NCBI GenBank assembly: GCA_021151765.1
Contig: JAGKWR010000012.1
Span: 31,876-95,875, forward strand
DNA length: 64,000 bases
Origin: Alphaproteobacteria bacterium
GTDB taxonomy: Bacteria > Pseudomonadota > Alphaproteobacteria > Rickettsiales > UBA1997
Reading direction: 5' to 3'
Shown: positions 54,801-63,421 of the stretch, one piece after another
How the letters are laid out: each line of letters opens with the position of its first letter
How positions within the stretch are numbered: position 1 is the stretch's first letter
Notes under the pieces: generated by a model
The model's database searches: none
Told to the model about the DNA's origin: nothing
Seen by the model: the letters and a program-made list of their open reading frames with translations, nothing else
Position numbers and translations under genes: made by a program

Positions 54801-56019
54801 TCGAAACTTTGATCGAAGGAGATTTTCCGTAAAGTTCTAATTTCGAATAAATAAAAGGTTTGAACAACTCTAGTGCCATTTTTTTCGGCAAACCGCATTG
54901 GTGCAACTTTAATTCTGGACCCACTACGATTACGGAACGACCAGAATAGTCCACACGCTTACCAAGAAGGTTCTGGCGGAAACGACCTTGCTTACCTTTC
55001 AACATGTCAGACAGTGACTTGAAAGGTTTCTTGTTAGAGTTTTTAACTACAGCACCAGAACGACCATTGTCAAGAAGAGCATCTACTGATTCTTGCAACA
55101 TGCGCTTCTCGTTTTTGATGATGATTTCTGGAGCACCAAGTTCCATCAAACGTTTCAAACGATTGTTACGATTGATAACACGACGATACAATTCGTTCAA
55201 ATCAGAAGTAGCAAAACGTCCACCATCCAACATGACCAAAGGACGAATATCAGGTGGAATAACAGGCAAAACATTCATGATCATCCAAGCTGGACTATTG
55301 CCAGACTCTAAGAACTGTTCTACTAGTTTTAATCTTTTAACAATTTTTTCTTTTTTTAATTCAGAAGTTTGAACAACCAAATCTTCACGCAATTCTTTTT
55401 GCGTTCTTTTTAAGTCAAGTTTTGCTAATAATTTTTGAATAGCTTCAGCACCCATTTCAGCGGCAAAACTTCCGTATCCGTACTCTTGCTGATATTTAGA
55501 ATATTCATCTTCAGTCAAAATAGTACCATCTTTCAAAGGTGACATCAAACCATCAGTTACAATGTAAGATTCGAAATAAATAACCTTCTCAAGTGATTTG
55601 AGAGTCAAACCAAGAATTGCACTAATACGAGAAGGCAAAGATTTTAGAAACCAAATGTGAGCAATAGGGGCAGCAAGCTCGATATGTCCCATTCTTTCAC
55701 GACGAACTTTTGAAGAAGTAACTTCAACACCGCATTTTTCACAAACAATCCCTTTATACTTAATGCGTTTATATTTGCCGCACAGACATTCGTAATCTTT
55801 GATTGGACCAAATATTCTGGCACAAAACAAACCATCTCTTTCTGGTTTAAAGGTACGATAATTAATAGTTTCTGGCTTAGTTACTTCACCAAAAGACCAA
55901 GATCTAATTTTATCTGGATCAGCGATTGAAATTTTAATGGCATTGAAGTCCAAAAGATCAACAGAGCTATTTGAATTTAAGCTTAATAGACCGTGTGAAG
56001 AAGTTCCTGCTAGTGACAT
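51880..56019 (-). CDS. rpoC: RNA polymerase subunit beta-prime
   Basis: 1379 residues, full length. Zinc site 1 CLCGKYKRIKYKGIVCEKCG at about 70-90, the Mg-binding catalytic loop FNADFDGDQMAVH near 460, the bridge helix and trigger loop region with MRTFHIGGAAQRG, and zinc site 2 with CKAKEGVCVKCYG near 895. 83 bp after rpoB with a hairpin between; the C-terminal 30 residues are acidic. Confidence 0.99.
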   Translation of the reverse strand: MSLAGTSSHGLLSLNSNSSVDLLDFNAIKISIADPDKIRSWSFGEVTKPETINYRTFKPERDGLFCARIFGPIKDYECLCGKYKRIKYKGIVCEKCGVEVTSSKVRRERMGHIELAAPIAHIWFLKSLPSRISAILGLTLKSLEKVIYFESYIVTDGLMSPLKDGTILTEDEYSKYQQEYGYGSFAAEMGAEAIQKLLAKLDLKRTQKELREDLVVQTSELKKEKIVKRLKLVEQFLESGNSPAWMIMNVLPVIPPDIRPLVMLDGGRFATSDLNELYRRVINRNNRLKRLMELGAPEIIIKNEKRMLQESVDALLDNGRSGAVVKNSNKKPFKSLSDMLKGKQGRFRQNLLGKRVDYSGRSVIVVGPELKLHQCGLPKKMALELFKPFIYSKLELYGKSPSIKVSKKMVEAERSEVWDILDEVIKEHPVLLNRAPTLHRLGIQAFEPVLTEGKAIQLHPLVCSAFNADFDGDQMAVHVPLSIEAQVETRVLMMSTNNILSPANGKPIIVPSQDIILGLYYITMEGQDFASAKSRPISDMFELEHALQNGMSLHDKILYRFMVKDKDGERYFKKVETTPGRVILFNNLPSMMKSDLSIVNNVMTKKAVTNLIDTVYRNCGQKETVMFCDRIMALGFKNACRAGISIGKDDMVIPDSKHKNIGESFEKVKKLEKQYREGLITAGERYNKVIDEWTHCTDKISKEMMKNISSFSSPVKANSIFMMADSGARGSESQIKQVAGMRGLMAKPSGEIIETPIVSNFKEGLNVLEYFISAHGARKGLADTALKTANSGYLTRRLVDVSQDCIVTEEDCGAKEGIILESIVDDGRVVSSLADQALGRVAIEDVKSPENKLIVKAGVMIDESIADAINQAGVKTIKSRSVLTCKAKEGVCVKCYGRDLSTGNIVSIGEAVGVVAAQSIGEPGTQLTMRTFHIGGAAQRGSEQSSISAVSEGFVKIIDKGTIVNRDGKIIVVSRNSEIILCDKNQQEIHSYKLPYGSAILRKNGEVVNKGDHLAEWDPYNIPVIAETNGLVKYNDLTENVSLREKIEESTGVSTKIVIDWKQYSKQELKPRLSLTDNKGEVLKEYALSVNTIIGILNGDEVKAGDIIARIPKESSKTRDITGGLPRVAELFEARKPKNAAVMSDIDGRVEFGKDYKTKRRILVRSEDASIEPVEYSFAKTKHLFVGEGDHVKKGDILVDGNPVPHDILRIQGMQAFTNYMVNEVQKVYRMQGVKIDDKHIEVILTMMLKRVEVTNSGDTTLLVGEYIDRDVFEEINSKMIAQKMKPAQCSPVLLGITKASLQTKSFISAASFQETTRVLTDSAVQGKYDDLRGLKENIIVGRLIPAGTGLLASKYRKIASQERNAELESASSEEVVEA

Positions 56020-56072
56020 GAGGATTTTATTTTTGTTTAAACTTTATTCTTTAAGTCGCTTTAAAAGCGTGA

Positions 56073-56096
56073 CCTCGCACTTTTTATGGTGCGAGG
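56073..56096. other. Hairpin in the rpoB-rpoC gap
   Basis: Perfect 8-bp stem CCTCGCAC/GTGCGAGG with loop TTTTTATG. The T run follows it on the plus strand, not on the minus (transcribed) strand, so it is not a terminator for rpoB. It may be an mRNA processing or stability element, or end antisense transcription. Confidence 0.6.
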
Positions 56097-56102
56097 ATTT
56101 TT

Positions 56103-59100
56103 TTATTTTTCTACCAACTCGATATTTAAACCAAGCGAACGTACTTCTTTAATCATAACGTTGAATGATTCAGGAATACCGCAATTAAAGTTTTGGTTAC
56201 CTTGAATGATTGACTCGTAGATTTTAATTCTACCAACCACGTCATCTGACTTAACAGTAAGCATTTCTTGTAACGAATAAGCAGCACCATAAGCTTGAAG
56301 TGCCCAACATTCCATTTCACCGAAACGCTGACCACCAAAGTGTGATTTACCACCCAAAGGCTGTTGCGTAATCAAACTGTATGGACCAATCGAACGAGCA
56401 TGAATCTTATCATCAACAAGGTGATGTAATTTCAGCATGTAAATATATCCAACAGTGACTTTACGATCAAACTTTTCACCAGTTTTGCCGTCGAATAATT
56501 CAGTTTGACCAGATTTGTCAGCACCAGTAGCTTCAATCAATTTAGTGATATATTCTTCTTTAGCACCTTCAAAAATTCCAGTTGCAAATGGAACACCTTT
56601 TTTCAACTTAGAAGCAAAGGAAATTAGCTCATCCTCATTGAAAGAGTTGATTTTCGCAATTTCAGAATCTGAATTATAAACTGATAATATTTTTTCTCTC
56701 AGCTGTTTTACGAACTCTGCTTTTTTCTCAGAAGCCTGATCTAAAAGTTGAGCGATCTGCTTTCCTATTTCTTTCGAAGCAAAACCTAAGTGAGTTTCCA
56801 AAATTTGACCAACGTTCATACGAGAAGGTACACCAAGAGGATTCAATACAATATCCACTGGCTCTCCATCTGCAGAGTAAGGCATATCTTCAACTGGAGC
56901 GATTTTAGAAACGACACCTTTGTTACCATGGCGTCCAGCCATTTTATCGCCTGGCTGCAATCTATATTTTGAAGCAACGTAAACTTTTACGATTTTCAAA
57001 ACACCTTGTCCTAATTCATCACCAGCTTTGATACGAGCTACTTTTTCGTTAAAATCTTTCTCAATTTCAGAAACTTGTTTATTGTGTGATTTGATTAGTT
57101 TTTCTGCTTTATCCATAGATTTAGCATCATCAACTACAATTTTCACTAGTTGAGCTTTGCTCAAAGTTTCAAGTTCAGAAATTTCTAACTTTGCTTTTGA
57201 TTTAATTTTATCAACATTGCTGGTTAATTTCTTTCCAGCAAAAAGTTCTACTAGGGCTCCTTTAATAGAGTCTTCCAAGAAAGACACTCTTAGATCTTTG
57301 CTTTTTGCTAACTCTTCAATCTGCTGCATTTCGATGTAAACAGATCTTTCGTCCTTTTCGATACCTTTGCGTGAATAAACTTTTACATCAACAACAGTAC
57401 CACTGATACCAGTAGAAGCGTAGAGTGAAGAGTCTTTTACGTCAGAAGCTTTTTCACCGAAGATAACTTTTAAAAGTTTTTCCTCTGGAGTCATTGGAGA
57501 TTCAGATTTAGGAGTTGTTTTACCAACCAATAGATCTCCTGGTTTAACTTCTGCACCAATATGAATTATACCTTCTTCGTCAAGTTTTGCTAAAGCTTCT
57601 TCACTAACATTTGGAATATCACGAGTGATCTCTTCAGGCCCTAAACGAGTGTCTCTTGCAACTACTTCTAACTCTTCAATATGGATAGAAGTGAAAGTAT
57701 CGTTAGATAATAATTTTTCAGAGATAATGATAGAGTCCTCAAAATTATATCCATTCCAAGGCATGAAAGCTACTCGAACGTTTTTACCCAAAGCAATTTC
57801 ACCATCAGCTATTGAGTGGCCATCAGAAATAATTTGACCGGCTTTAACTTGTTGTCCTAGAGAAACAGTGGGTCTTTGGTTAATACAAGTGTCTTGGTTA
57901 GTTCTAACGTATTTTTTCAAACCATAGACTTCAACCGAAGGACCGTTCTCATCAACTGATTCAACAACAATTTTTGAAGAATCGACAAACTTAACCACAC
58001 CGTCTTTAAACGCTTTGACTGCAGCACCAGAGTCAGCAGCGATAACTGCTTCCATACCAGTCCCTACAACAGGAGCATCAGGACGCAACAACGGAACAGC
58101 CTGACGCTGCATGTTCGCACCCATCAATGCTCGGTTCGCATCGTCATTTTCCAAGAATGGAATCAGAGTTGTAGCAATCGAAACGATTTGTTTAGTAGAA
58201 ACGTCAGTATAGTCGATTTTATCTGGCGTCATCATAACGAATTCACCATTTTTACGACAATTTACTAATTCGTCTTTGATGTTACCTTTCTCATCAATAT
58301 TTGTAATTGGTGGCGCAATAACGAAATCAACTTCCGCTAGAGCAGACAAATATTCAATTTCATCTGTAACACGACCTTTTACAACTTTACGATATGGAGT
58401 TTCAATAAAACCATATTCGTTAACACTTGCATATGTTGCCAAAGAGTTAATCAAACCAATATTTGGACCTTCTGGCGTTTCAATAGGACAAATACGGCCG
58501 TAGTGAGTTGAATGAACGTCACGCACTTCAAAACCAGCTCTCTCACGAGTCAAACCACCAGGTCCTAATGCAGATAAACGTCTTTTGTGAGTTACTTCAG
58601 CTAATGGATTAGTTTGATCCATAAATTGAGACAACTGTGAAGTTGCGTAGAAGTCTTTAACAGCTGTGATTAAAGGTTTGGCATTAATCAAGCTTTGAGG
58701 CATGATAGTGTCTACTTCAACCGAATTCATTTTTTCAATGATCGATTTTTCAATTCTTGACATACCTACTCTTAATTGGTTTTCAACCAATTCACCCACT
58801 GCACGCACGCGTCTGTTAGCTAAGTTATCGATATCATCAGTTTTCAAATCATTGTGTTTGATTAGGCTGAGAATTTTAATAGTTTGCTTCACATCATGAT
58901 GAGTCAAGTGCAGAGTTTCTTTTGTAATATTTAAAGATAATCTGTGATTCATCTTCATTCTACCAACGTCAGACAGGTTATATCTGGCATCTGAGAAGAA
59001 TAAATTATCAAAATAATTTTTAGCAACTTCTAAGGAAGAAGGTGCTTCTCCAAGTCTGATAGCTTTGTAGATATCAAATAAAGCATCTTTTTGATTTTGG

Positions 59101-60188
59101 TTCTTATCTACCAACATTGTATTATACAAGTATGGACCAATATCAGACTTACTTGGGTTAACTACAGCAACATTTTTGAAATTTAACTTTTGTAAAATTT
59201 CCAAACTTTCCGGAGTTAAAATGCTTCCGGCTTCTAATAGCAATTCACCAGTATCGTTATCTATTAAGTCTTGAGCAACAACGAATCCCAATAAAACTTC
59301 ATCGGTTAATAAGTAGTTTTGGAACTTTTCTTCTTTTAGTTTTTCAACTGCTTTACGGTTTAATTTTGTTCCTTCTTTTACCATTACTTTTTTAGTATCG
59401 GCACAAACTAAATCGTAAGGCAACTTTTTCCCTAAGAATACTTCTGGATCAAAAGAAGTAGCCCAACCATTTTTGGTAATGAAAGCATCAATAGAACCAT
59501 AAAAAGTTTTGATAATTTCTTCAGCGCTCATATCAATAGCACGTAATAGCGAAGAAACTGGAATTTTTCTTTTCTTATCTACACGGAAATACAAAATATC
59601 TTTGCTATCAAATTCAAAGTCCAACCATGAGCCAATATGAGGAATGATTTTAGCGGTATAAGATTTAGAACCTGATAATTTAGCATTTTCGCTATCAAAA
59701 AACACACCTGGTGCACGACGCATCTGTGATACAATAACTCTTTCTGCACCATTAATAATAAAACTTCCTGTTTCTGTCATCAAAGGAACATCACAAAGAT
59801 ATACTTCTTGCTCTTTAATTGAACGGATTTCTTTTACTTCACTACCTTCTTCTTGATGCCATAAGATTAAACGTAATTGGGCACGCATTGGAGAAGAAAA
59901 ACTTCTGCCAGCTGACAAACACTCGCGCGCTTCGTACTTAGGAGTGCCTAAAGAATAGCTAACGAATTCTAGTGTAACTCTTCCTGCAGAGTCCGTTAAA
60001 GGGAAGAACGAATTAAAAACGGATTGTATCCCTATATTTTCTCTTTTTTCTGGGGCTACATTCGCCTGTAAGAATTTTTCATAAGATTCTTTTTGAAGAG
60101 ATATAAGATATGGAATAGCCTCTCTATCTTTGCTATTTCCAAAGCTTTTTCTGAAAAGAGCTTGATCAAAATTACGAGTCTGGGTCAC
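56103..60188 (-). CDS. rpoB: RNA polymerase subunit beta
   Basis: 1361 residues, full length. SQMRRAPGVFFDSENAK in the beta protrusion, the rifampicin region SQLSQFMDQTNPLAEVTHKRRLSALGPGG near 510-540, ETPEGPNIGLINSLA, GYNFEDSIIISEKLLS, and GDKMAGRHGNKGVVSK with the conserved lysines; C-terminal FGGQRFGEMECWALQAYGAA. The rifampicin-pocket residues look wild type (SQLSQFMDQ, HKRRLSALGP). Confidence 0.99.
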   Translation of the reverse strand: MTQTRNFDQALFRKSFGNSKDREAIPYLISLQKESYEKFLQANVAPEKRENIGIQSVFNSFFPLTDSAGRVTLEFVSYSLGTPKYEARECLSAGRSFSSPMRAQLRLILWHQEEGSEVKEIRSIKEQEVYLCDVPLMTETGSFIINGAERVIVSQMRRAPGVFFDSENAKLSGSKSYTAKIIPHIGSWLDFEFDSKDILYFRVDKKRKIPVSSLLRAIDMSAEEIIKTFYGSIDAFITKNGWATSFDPEVFLGKKLPYDLVCADTKKVMVKEGTKLNRKAVEKLKEEKFQNYLLTDEVLLGFVVAQDLIDNDTGELLLEAGSILTPESLEILQKLNFKNVAVVNPSKSDIGPYLYNTMLVDKNQNQKDALFDIYKAIRLGEAPSSLEVAKNYFDNLFFSDARYNLSDVGRMKMNHRLSLNITKETLHLTHHDVKQTIKILSLIKHNDLKTDDIDNLANRRVRAVGELVENQLRVGMSRIEKSIIEKMNSVEVDTIMPQSLINAKPLITAVKDFYATSQLSQFMDQTNPLAEVTHKRRLSALGPGGLTRERAGFEVRDVHSTHYGRICPIETPEGPNIGLINSLATYASVNEYGFIETPYRKVVKGRVTDEIEYLSALAEVDFVIAPPITNIDEKGNIKDELVNCRKNGEFVMMTPDKIDYTDVSTKQIVSIATTLIPFLENDDANRALMGANMQRQAVPLLRPDAPVVGTGMEAVIAADSGAAVKAFKDGVVKFVDSSKIVVESVDENGPSVEVYGLKKYVRTNQDTCINQRPTVSLGQQVKAGQIISDGHSIADGEIALGKNVRVAFMPWNGYNFEDSIIISEKLLSNDTFTSIHIEELEVVARDTRLGPEEITRDIPNVSEEALAKLDEEGIIHIGAEVKPGDLLVGKTTPKSESPMTPEEKLLKVIFGEKASDVKDSSLYASTGISGTVVDVKVYSRKGIEKDERSVYIEMQQIEELAKSKDLRVSFLEDSIKGALVELFAGKKLTSNVDKIKSKAKLEISELETLSKAQLVKIVVDDAKSMDKAEKLIKSHNKQVSEIEKDFNEKVARIKAGDELGQGVLKIVKVYVASKYRLQPGDKMAGRHGNKGVVSKIAPVEDMPYSADGEPVDIVLNPLGVPSRMNVGQILETHLGFASKEIGKQIAQLLDQASEKKAEFVKQLREKILSVYNSDSEIAKINSFNEDELISFASKLKKGVPFATGIFEGAKEEYITKLIEATGADKSGQTELFDGKTGEKFDRKVTVGYIYMLKLHHLVDDKIHARSIGPYSLITQQPLGGKSHFGGQRFGEMECWALQAYGAAYSLQEMLTVKSDDVVGRIKIYESIIQGNQNFNCGIPESFNVMIKEVRSLGLNIELVEK

Positions 60189-60275
60189 CTGGAATAAACC
60201 TCTTTTTTATTAGTCAAATTTTTGACGAGGGAGAACGAGAAAGATTAATGTTGTCGTTTAGTTGTAAGAACGACA

Positions 60276-60314
60276 AAAAGCCAATCCACCACTTTACTTG
60301 GTGGATTGGCTTTT
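60276..60314 (-). terminator. Attenuator-like hairpin between rplL and rpoB
   Basis: Perfect 15-bp stem AAAAGCCAATCCACC/GGTGGATTGGCTTTT with a 9-nt loop; on the minus strand it ends in TTTTTGTCG. It is a full intrinsic-terminator structure placed between rplL and rpoB, as with the partial attenuator that lowers rpoBC expression in other bacteria. Confidence 0.8.
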
Positions 60315-60327
60315 GTGGAAGTAAAAA

Positions 60328-60699
60328 CTACTTCAATTCAACTTTAGCACCAGCTGCTTCAAGCTTTTTCTTCATTTCATTTGCTTCAGCAGTTGGAACA
60401 TCAGATTTTAATGTTTTAGGAGCTCCTTCAACTAAATCTTTAGCTTCTTTCAAGCCAAGACCAGTAATTGCACGAACTTCTTTAATTACGTTGATTTTAT
60501 TGTCACCAGCAGCAACTAAAACAACTTCGAATTTATCCTTAACTTCTGCAGCGGCAGCGGCAGGAGCAGCAGCACCAGCTGGAGCGAAAGATGCAGCAGT
60601 AACACCCCATTTTTCTTCTAATTTTTTGCTTAATTCAGCAAGTTCAAGAACTGTAAGGGAAGATAAGGTTTCTGTAATTTGATCAAGATTAGTAGTCAT
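60328..60699 (-). CDS. rplL: 50S ribosomal protein L7/L12
   Basis: 123 residues. N-terminal dimerisation helix with SSLTVLELAELSKKLEEKWG, an Ala-rich hinge (about 38-52), and the C-terminal domain EKFEVVLVAAGDNKINVIKEV then ITGLGLKEAKDLVEGAPK that contacts translation factors. Stalk protein bound by L10, encoded just upstream. Confidence 0.98.
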   Translation of the reverse strand: MTTNLDQITETLSSLTVLELAELSKKLEEKWGVTAASFAPAGAAAPAAAAAEVKDKFEVVLVAAGDNKINVIKEVRAITGLGLKEAKDLVEGAPKTLKSDVPTAEANEMKKKLEAAGAKVELK

Positions 60700-60753
60700 T
60701 GTTTTCCTATTAATTTGTTATTTAGAAAGATTATTAATTTTTTTACCAAGAGA

Positions 60754-61248
60754 TTAACTTTGGAAATTTGAAGCAAGTCCGGCTTCAGGAGCTTGAATAA
60801 TTCTCACGAAGTTAGACTGTGCAGCTTTCAACTTGCCAATGAATGAAGCACGAACTTCTTCCAAAGATCCAAGTTTTGCTAAATCATTGATCGTGCTTTC
60901 AGCAACCAATGCTTTGTTTAGATATCCTGTTTTAATTTTTAGGACGTCTATTTCTTTAGCAAAATCAGAAACTACTTTTGACAAAGCAATCAAGTCTTGC
61001 GAATAAAGAATTGCGGTTGGACCACTCAAATGAGGAGTCAAAATTTCAAGGTCAGTTCCTTTAACTGCTACCTTAACCAAAGTATTTTTGGCGATTTTCA
61101 TACCACAATCTTTGGCTTTAAGAGCAACCCTCATATCATAAAGTTGCTTATCGCTCATACCTCTGTAGTGAACGACAGCAACAAAGACTGCACTTGTTAG
61201 ATTGTCTTTTAGCTGAGAAACTAGTTCTGCTTTTTGATTTTTATTCAT
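60754..61248 (-). CDS. rplJ: 50S ribosomal protein L10
   Basis: 164 residues. VAVVHYRGMSDKQLYDMRVAL, KNTLVKVAVKGTDLEIL and LSGPTAILYSQDLIALSKV are L10 features; the C-terminal helix binds L7/L12 dimers. It starts 16 bp after rplA, so there is no long L10 leader upstream; autoregulation must use other sequences. Confidence 0.97.
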   Translation of the reverse strand: MNKNQKAELVSQLKDNLTSAVFVAVVHYRGMSDKQLYDMRVALKAKDCGMKIAKNTLVKVAVKGTDLEILTPHLSGPTAILYSQDLIALSKVVSDFAKEIDVLKIKTGYLNKALVAESTINDLAKLGSLEEVRASFIGKLKAAQSNFVRIIQAPEAGLASNFQS

Positions 61249-61264
61249 CGTCTTAAAGATTTAA

Positions 61265-61945
61265 TTACAAACTATCGATGGCGATCTGAACAGATGGGCC
61301 CATAGTGGTATTCAAATAGAATTGTTTTACAAACTTTCCTTTTGAAGCCTCTGGTTTAGCGTCTTTTATTGCCTTGATAATGGCTTTAGCATTTTCGACT
61401 AAAGCTTGTGTATCAAAATCAACTTTTCCAACTAAACAATGTACTGTGCCAGCTTTGTCGTTCTTGAAGTTAACCTTACCTTTCAAAGCTTCTGAAACTG
61501 CCTTTTCAACGTCAGGAGTAACTGTACCATTTTTAGGGCTAGGCATCAAACCACGCGGTCCTAATTTTCTGGCAACTTTACTGATTTTTTGCATAACATC
61601 TGGAGTAGCTACACAGCAATCAAAATCTAAAAAGCCACCTTCAATTTTAGCAACTAGATCTTCTAAACCAGCCATAGAAGCACCAGCTTTCAAAGCAGCA
61701 TCTCTTTGTGCATCATTTGCACAAAAAACTATTACTTTTACTTTTTTACCAGAGCCATTAGGCAAGAGAACAGAACCTTTAACAGCTTGATCAGATTGCT
61801 TAGCGTCAATTCCTAAATTCACTGCCAAATCAACAGATTCTACAAACTTGCGCTGAGCTGCAGCTGCAAGTTCTTGAATTTTTTTGATTCCTTCTTCAAG
61901 GTTTGCGGCAGAGTATTTCTCAATATTTTTAATATTTTTTGTCAT
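61265..61945 (-). CDS. rplA: 50S ribosomal protein L1
   Basis: 226 residues. KKIQELAAAAQRKFVESVDLAV near the N-terminus, VLLPNGSGKKVKVIVFC, ARKLGPRGLMPSPKNGTVTPDV and a C-terminal FYLNTTMGPSVQIAIDSL. Binds the L1 stalk of 23S rRNA and typically represses the rplK-rplA message. 21 bp after rplK. Confidence 0.98.
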   Translation of the reverse strand: MTKNIKNIEKYSAANLEEGIKKIQELAAAAQRKFVESVDLAVNLGIDAKQSDQAVKGSVLLPNGSGKKVKVIVFCANDAQRDAALKAGASMAGLEDLVAKIEGGFLDFDCCVATPDVMQKISKVARKLGPRGLMPSPKNGTVTPDVEKAVSEALKGKVNFKNDKAGTVHCLVGKVDFDTQALVENAKAIIKAIKDAKPEASKGKFVKQFYLNTTMGPSVQIAIDSL

Positions 61946-61966
61946 TTTTTTCTTAGCCTACAATAA

Positions 61967-62404
61967 TTATTCAACCACCTCTAAACCCATAGAAATAGCA
62001 GAACCTCTGACCATTTGGGCACAAGCCTCAAGACTTGTTGCATTCATGTCGACCATTTTTTTCTTAGCGACATTTTGAATCTGAGCCGTTGTAATCTTGC
62101 CAGCGGTATCTTTACCAGGATTTGATGAGCCTTTTTGTAAACCGATCTCTTTCATAATCAAATAAGAAACCGGGGGATTCTTAGTTGTGAAAGTAAAAGA
62201 TTTATCTTTGTAGGCTGTAATTGTAACTGGGATTGGAGTTCCACCTTCATATTCGAATTTCATAGCATTGAATTGCTTACAAAATTCCATGATGTTCAAA
62301 CCTTTTTGACCCAAAGCCGGACCAATTGGAGGAGCTGGATTAGCCTTTCCCACTGGGACCTGCAATTTGATCAGGCCCAAAACTTCTTTTTTGCTTTTAG
62401 ACAT
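61967..62404 (-). CDS. rplK: 50S ribosomal protein L11
   Basis: 145 residues. IKLQVPVGKANPAPPIGPAL at the N-terminus, GLNIMEFCKQFNA, PPVSYLIMKEIGLQKGSSNP and VDMNATSLEACAQMVRGSA. Part of the GTPase-associated centre. First gene after a 164-bp gap that holds a long palindrome. Confidence 0.98.
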   Translation of the reverse strand: MSKSKKEVLGLIKLQVPVGKANPAPPIGPALGQKGLNIMEFCKQFNAMKFEYEGGTPIPVTITAYKDKSFTFTTKNPPVSYLIMKEIGLQKGSSNPGKDTAGKITTAQIQNVAKKKMVDMNATSLEACAQMVRGSAISMGLEVVE

Positions 62405-62505
62405 AATGAGTTATTTTATACTTTTGATACTGTTTAGAAGCTTTATTTATTGATTCCGCAAGGCCAAGGAGCATCACCTGATATTTGCGAGGCGCGGAAA
62501 GTTAG

Positions 62506-62541
62506 TTTTGTAAAAATAACTTGCAAATTATTTTTACAAAA
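62506..62541. promoter_or_regulatory. Long AT-rich palindrome in the nusG-rplK gap
   Basis: Perfect 14-bp arms TTTTGTAAAAATAA and TTATTTTTACAAAA with an 8-nt spacer, 27 bp after the nusG stop. It lies in the leader of rplK-rplA. It could be a processing or regulatory hairpin; no strong T run follows on the transcribed strand. Confidence 0.6.
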
Positions 62542-62568
62542 AATTTCGACAACACTGATAAACGAATC

Positions 62569-63108
62569 TTACGAAACTTTCTCAACTTGACTTACATCAA
62601 GTTCGACGGAAGTAGCACGACCAAATATTAATATTGAAATTTTAACTTTTTGTTTTTCAGCATCATACTCCTCGACAGCTCCAGAGAAAGATTCAAATGG
62701 TCCTTCAATCACATTTAAAACTTCTCCAAGTTCGAATACAACATTCTTATTATCAGAAGCTTGATCATTAGAAGCATTCAATATTTCTTGCATCTTAACA
62801 TCGGAAACTGCTTCTGGATTATTTTTACCACCCAAGAACCCCATCACTTTAGGAATTGAGTTTATCAAGTTATAAGCTTCAGAACTGATGTTAGCATTTA
62901 TAAACACATAGCCAGGGAAAAGTTTCTGAGCTTCTTGAACCTTCTGTCCTTTTTTAATTTTAACTATTTGTTTTGCAGGAACAATTGCATCGGTAACATA
63001 TCCACCGAGAGCTCCGCGCATAATCATAGATTTAATATCAGAAGCGACCTTATTTTCTTGGCCAGCCATTACGTTTAATATGTACCATTTATTTTCGTTC
63101 GTGCTCAT
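62569..63108 (-). CDS. nusG: Transcription termination/antitermination factor NusG
   Basis: 179 residues from the ATG at 63108 (an upstream in-frame ATG at 63180 lies in secE and is not likely). NGN domain: KWYILNVMAGQENKVASDIK and KLFPGYVFINANISSEAYNLI; KOW domain: FELGEVLNVIEGPFESFSGA then RATSVELDVSQVEKV. It couples RNA polymerase to Rho or the ribosome. Between secE and rplK, the usual place. Confidence 0.96.
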   Translation of the reverse strand: MSTNENKWYILNVMAGQENKVASDIKSMIMRGALGGYVTDAIVPAKQIVKIKKGQKVQEAQKLFPGYVFINANISSEAYNLINSIPKVMGFLGGKNNPEAVSDVKMQEILNASNDQASDNKNVVFELGEVLNVIEGPFESFSGAVEEYDAEKQKVKISILIFGRATSVELDVSQVEKVS

Positions 63109-63130
63109 CGAGGTATATTTATTAAATTTT

Positions 63131-63313
63131 TTATAATCCGAAAATAATTCCAATAATTTTTGAAATAATAAAGTCTGCAAACAGGATCATCACAGAAACA
63201 ACCGTAATAGTTACCAATATGGTTACTGTTGTTATATAAGTTTCTCTTTTTGATGGAACATGAAGTTTCTTCAGCTCATCAATAACATCTTTAAAAAAAC
63301 TCAGTGCTTTCAA
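63131..63313 (-). CDS. secE: Preprotein translocase subunit SecE
   Basis: 60 residues, the short single-span SecE. FFKDVIDELKKLHVPSKRETY is the conserved amphipathic segment, followed by one membrane helix TTVTILVTITVVSVMILFAD. Clamp of the SecYEG channel. 30 bp after tRNA-Trp and 22 bp before nusG. Confidence 0.93.
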   Translation of the reverse strand: MKALSFFKDVIDELKKLHVPSKRETYITTVTILVTITVVSVMILFADFIISKIIGIIFGL

Positions 63314-63342
63314 AATTTAAATCCAAATTTGAGTTAAATAGG

Positions 63343-63418
63343 TGGCAGGAGCGAGAGGAATCGAACCCCCAACCAACGGTTTTGGAGACCGCTACTCTAC
63401 CAATTGAGCTACGCTCCT
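63343..63418 (-). tRNA. trpT: tRNA-Trp (CCA anticodon)
   Basis: 76 nt with encoded CCA. Acceptor stem AGGAGCG/CGCTCCT, D-arm GCTCAATTGGTAGAGT, anticodon stem-loop GCGGTCTCCAAAACCGT with anticodon CCA, T-arm GGGGGTTCGATTCCT-like. It lies 3 bp after the stop of a lipoprotein gene and precedes secE, so it is probably cut from a joint transcript. Confidence 0.97.
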
Positions 63419-63421
63419 ATA

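Noticed and set aside
56073..56096. Terminator for rpoB
   Set aside because: The T run is on the opposite strand, and rpoC follows in the same operon.
63109..63180. Earlier start for nusG
   Set aside because: Lies in secE; NusG begins with MSTNENKWYIL near the conserved domain.
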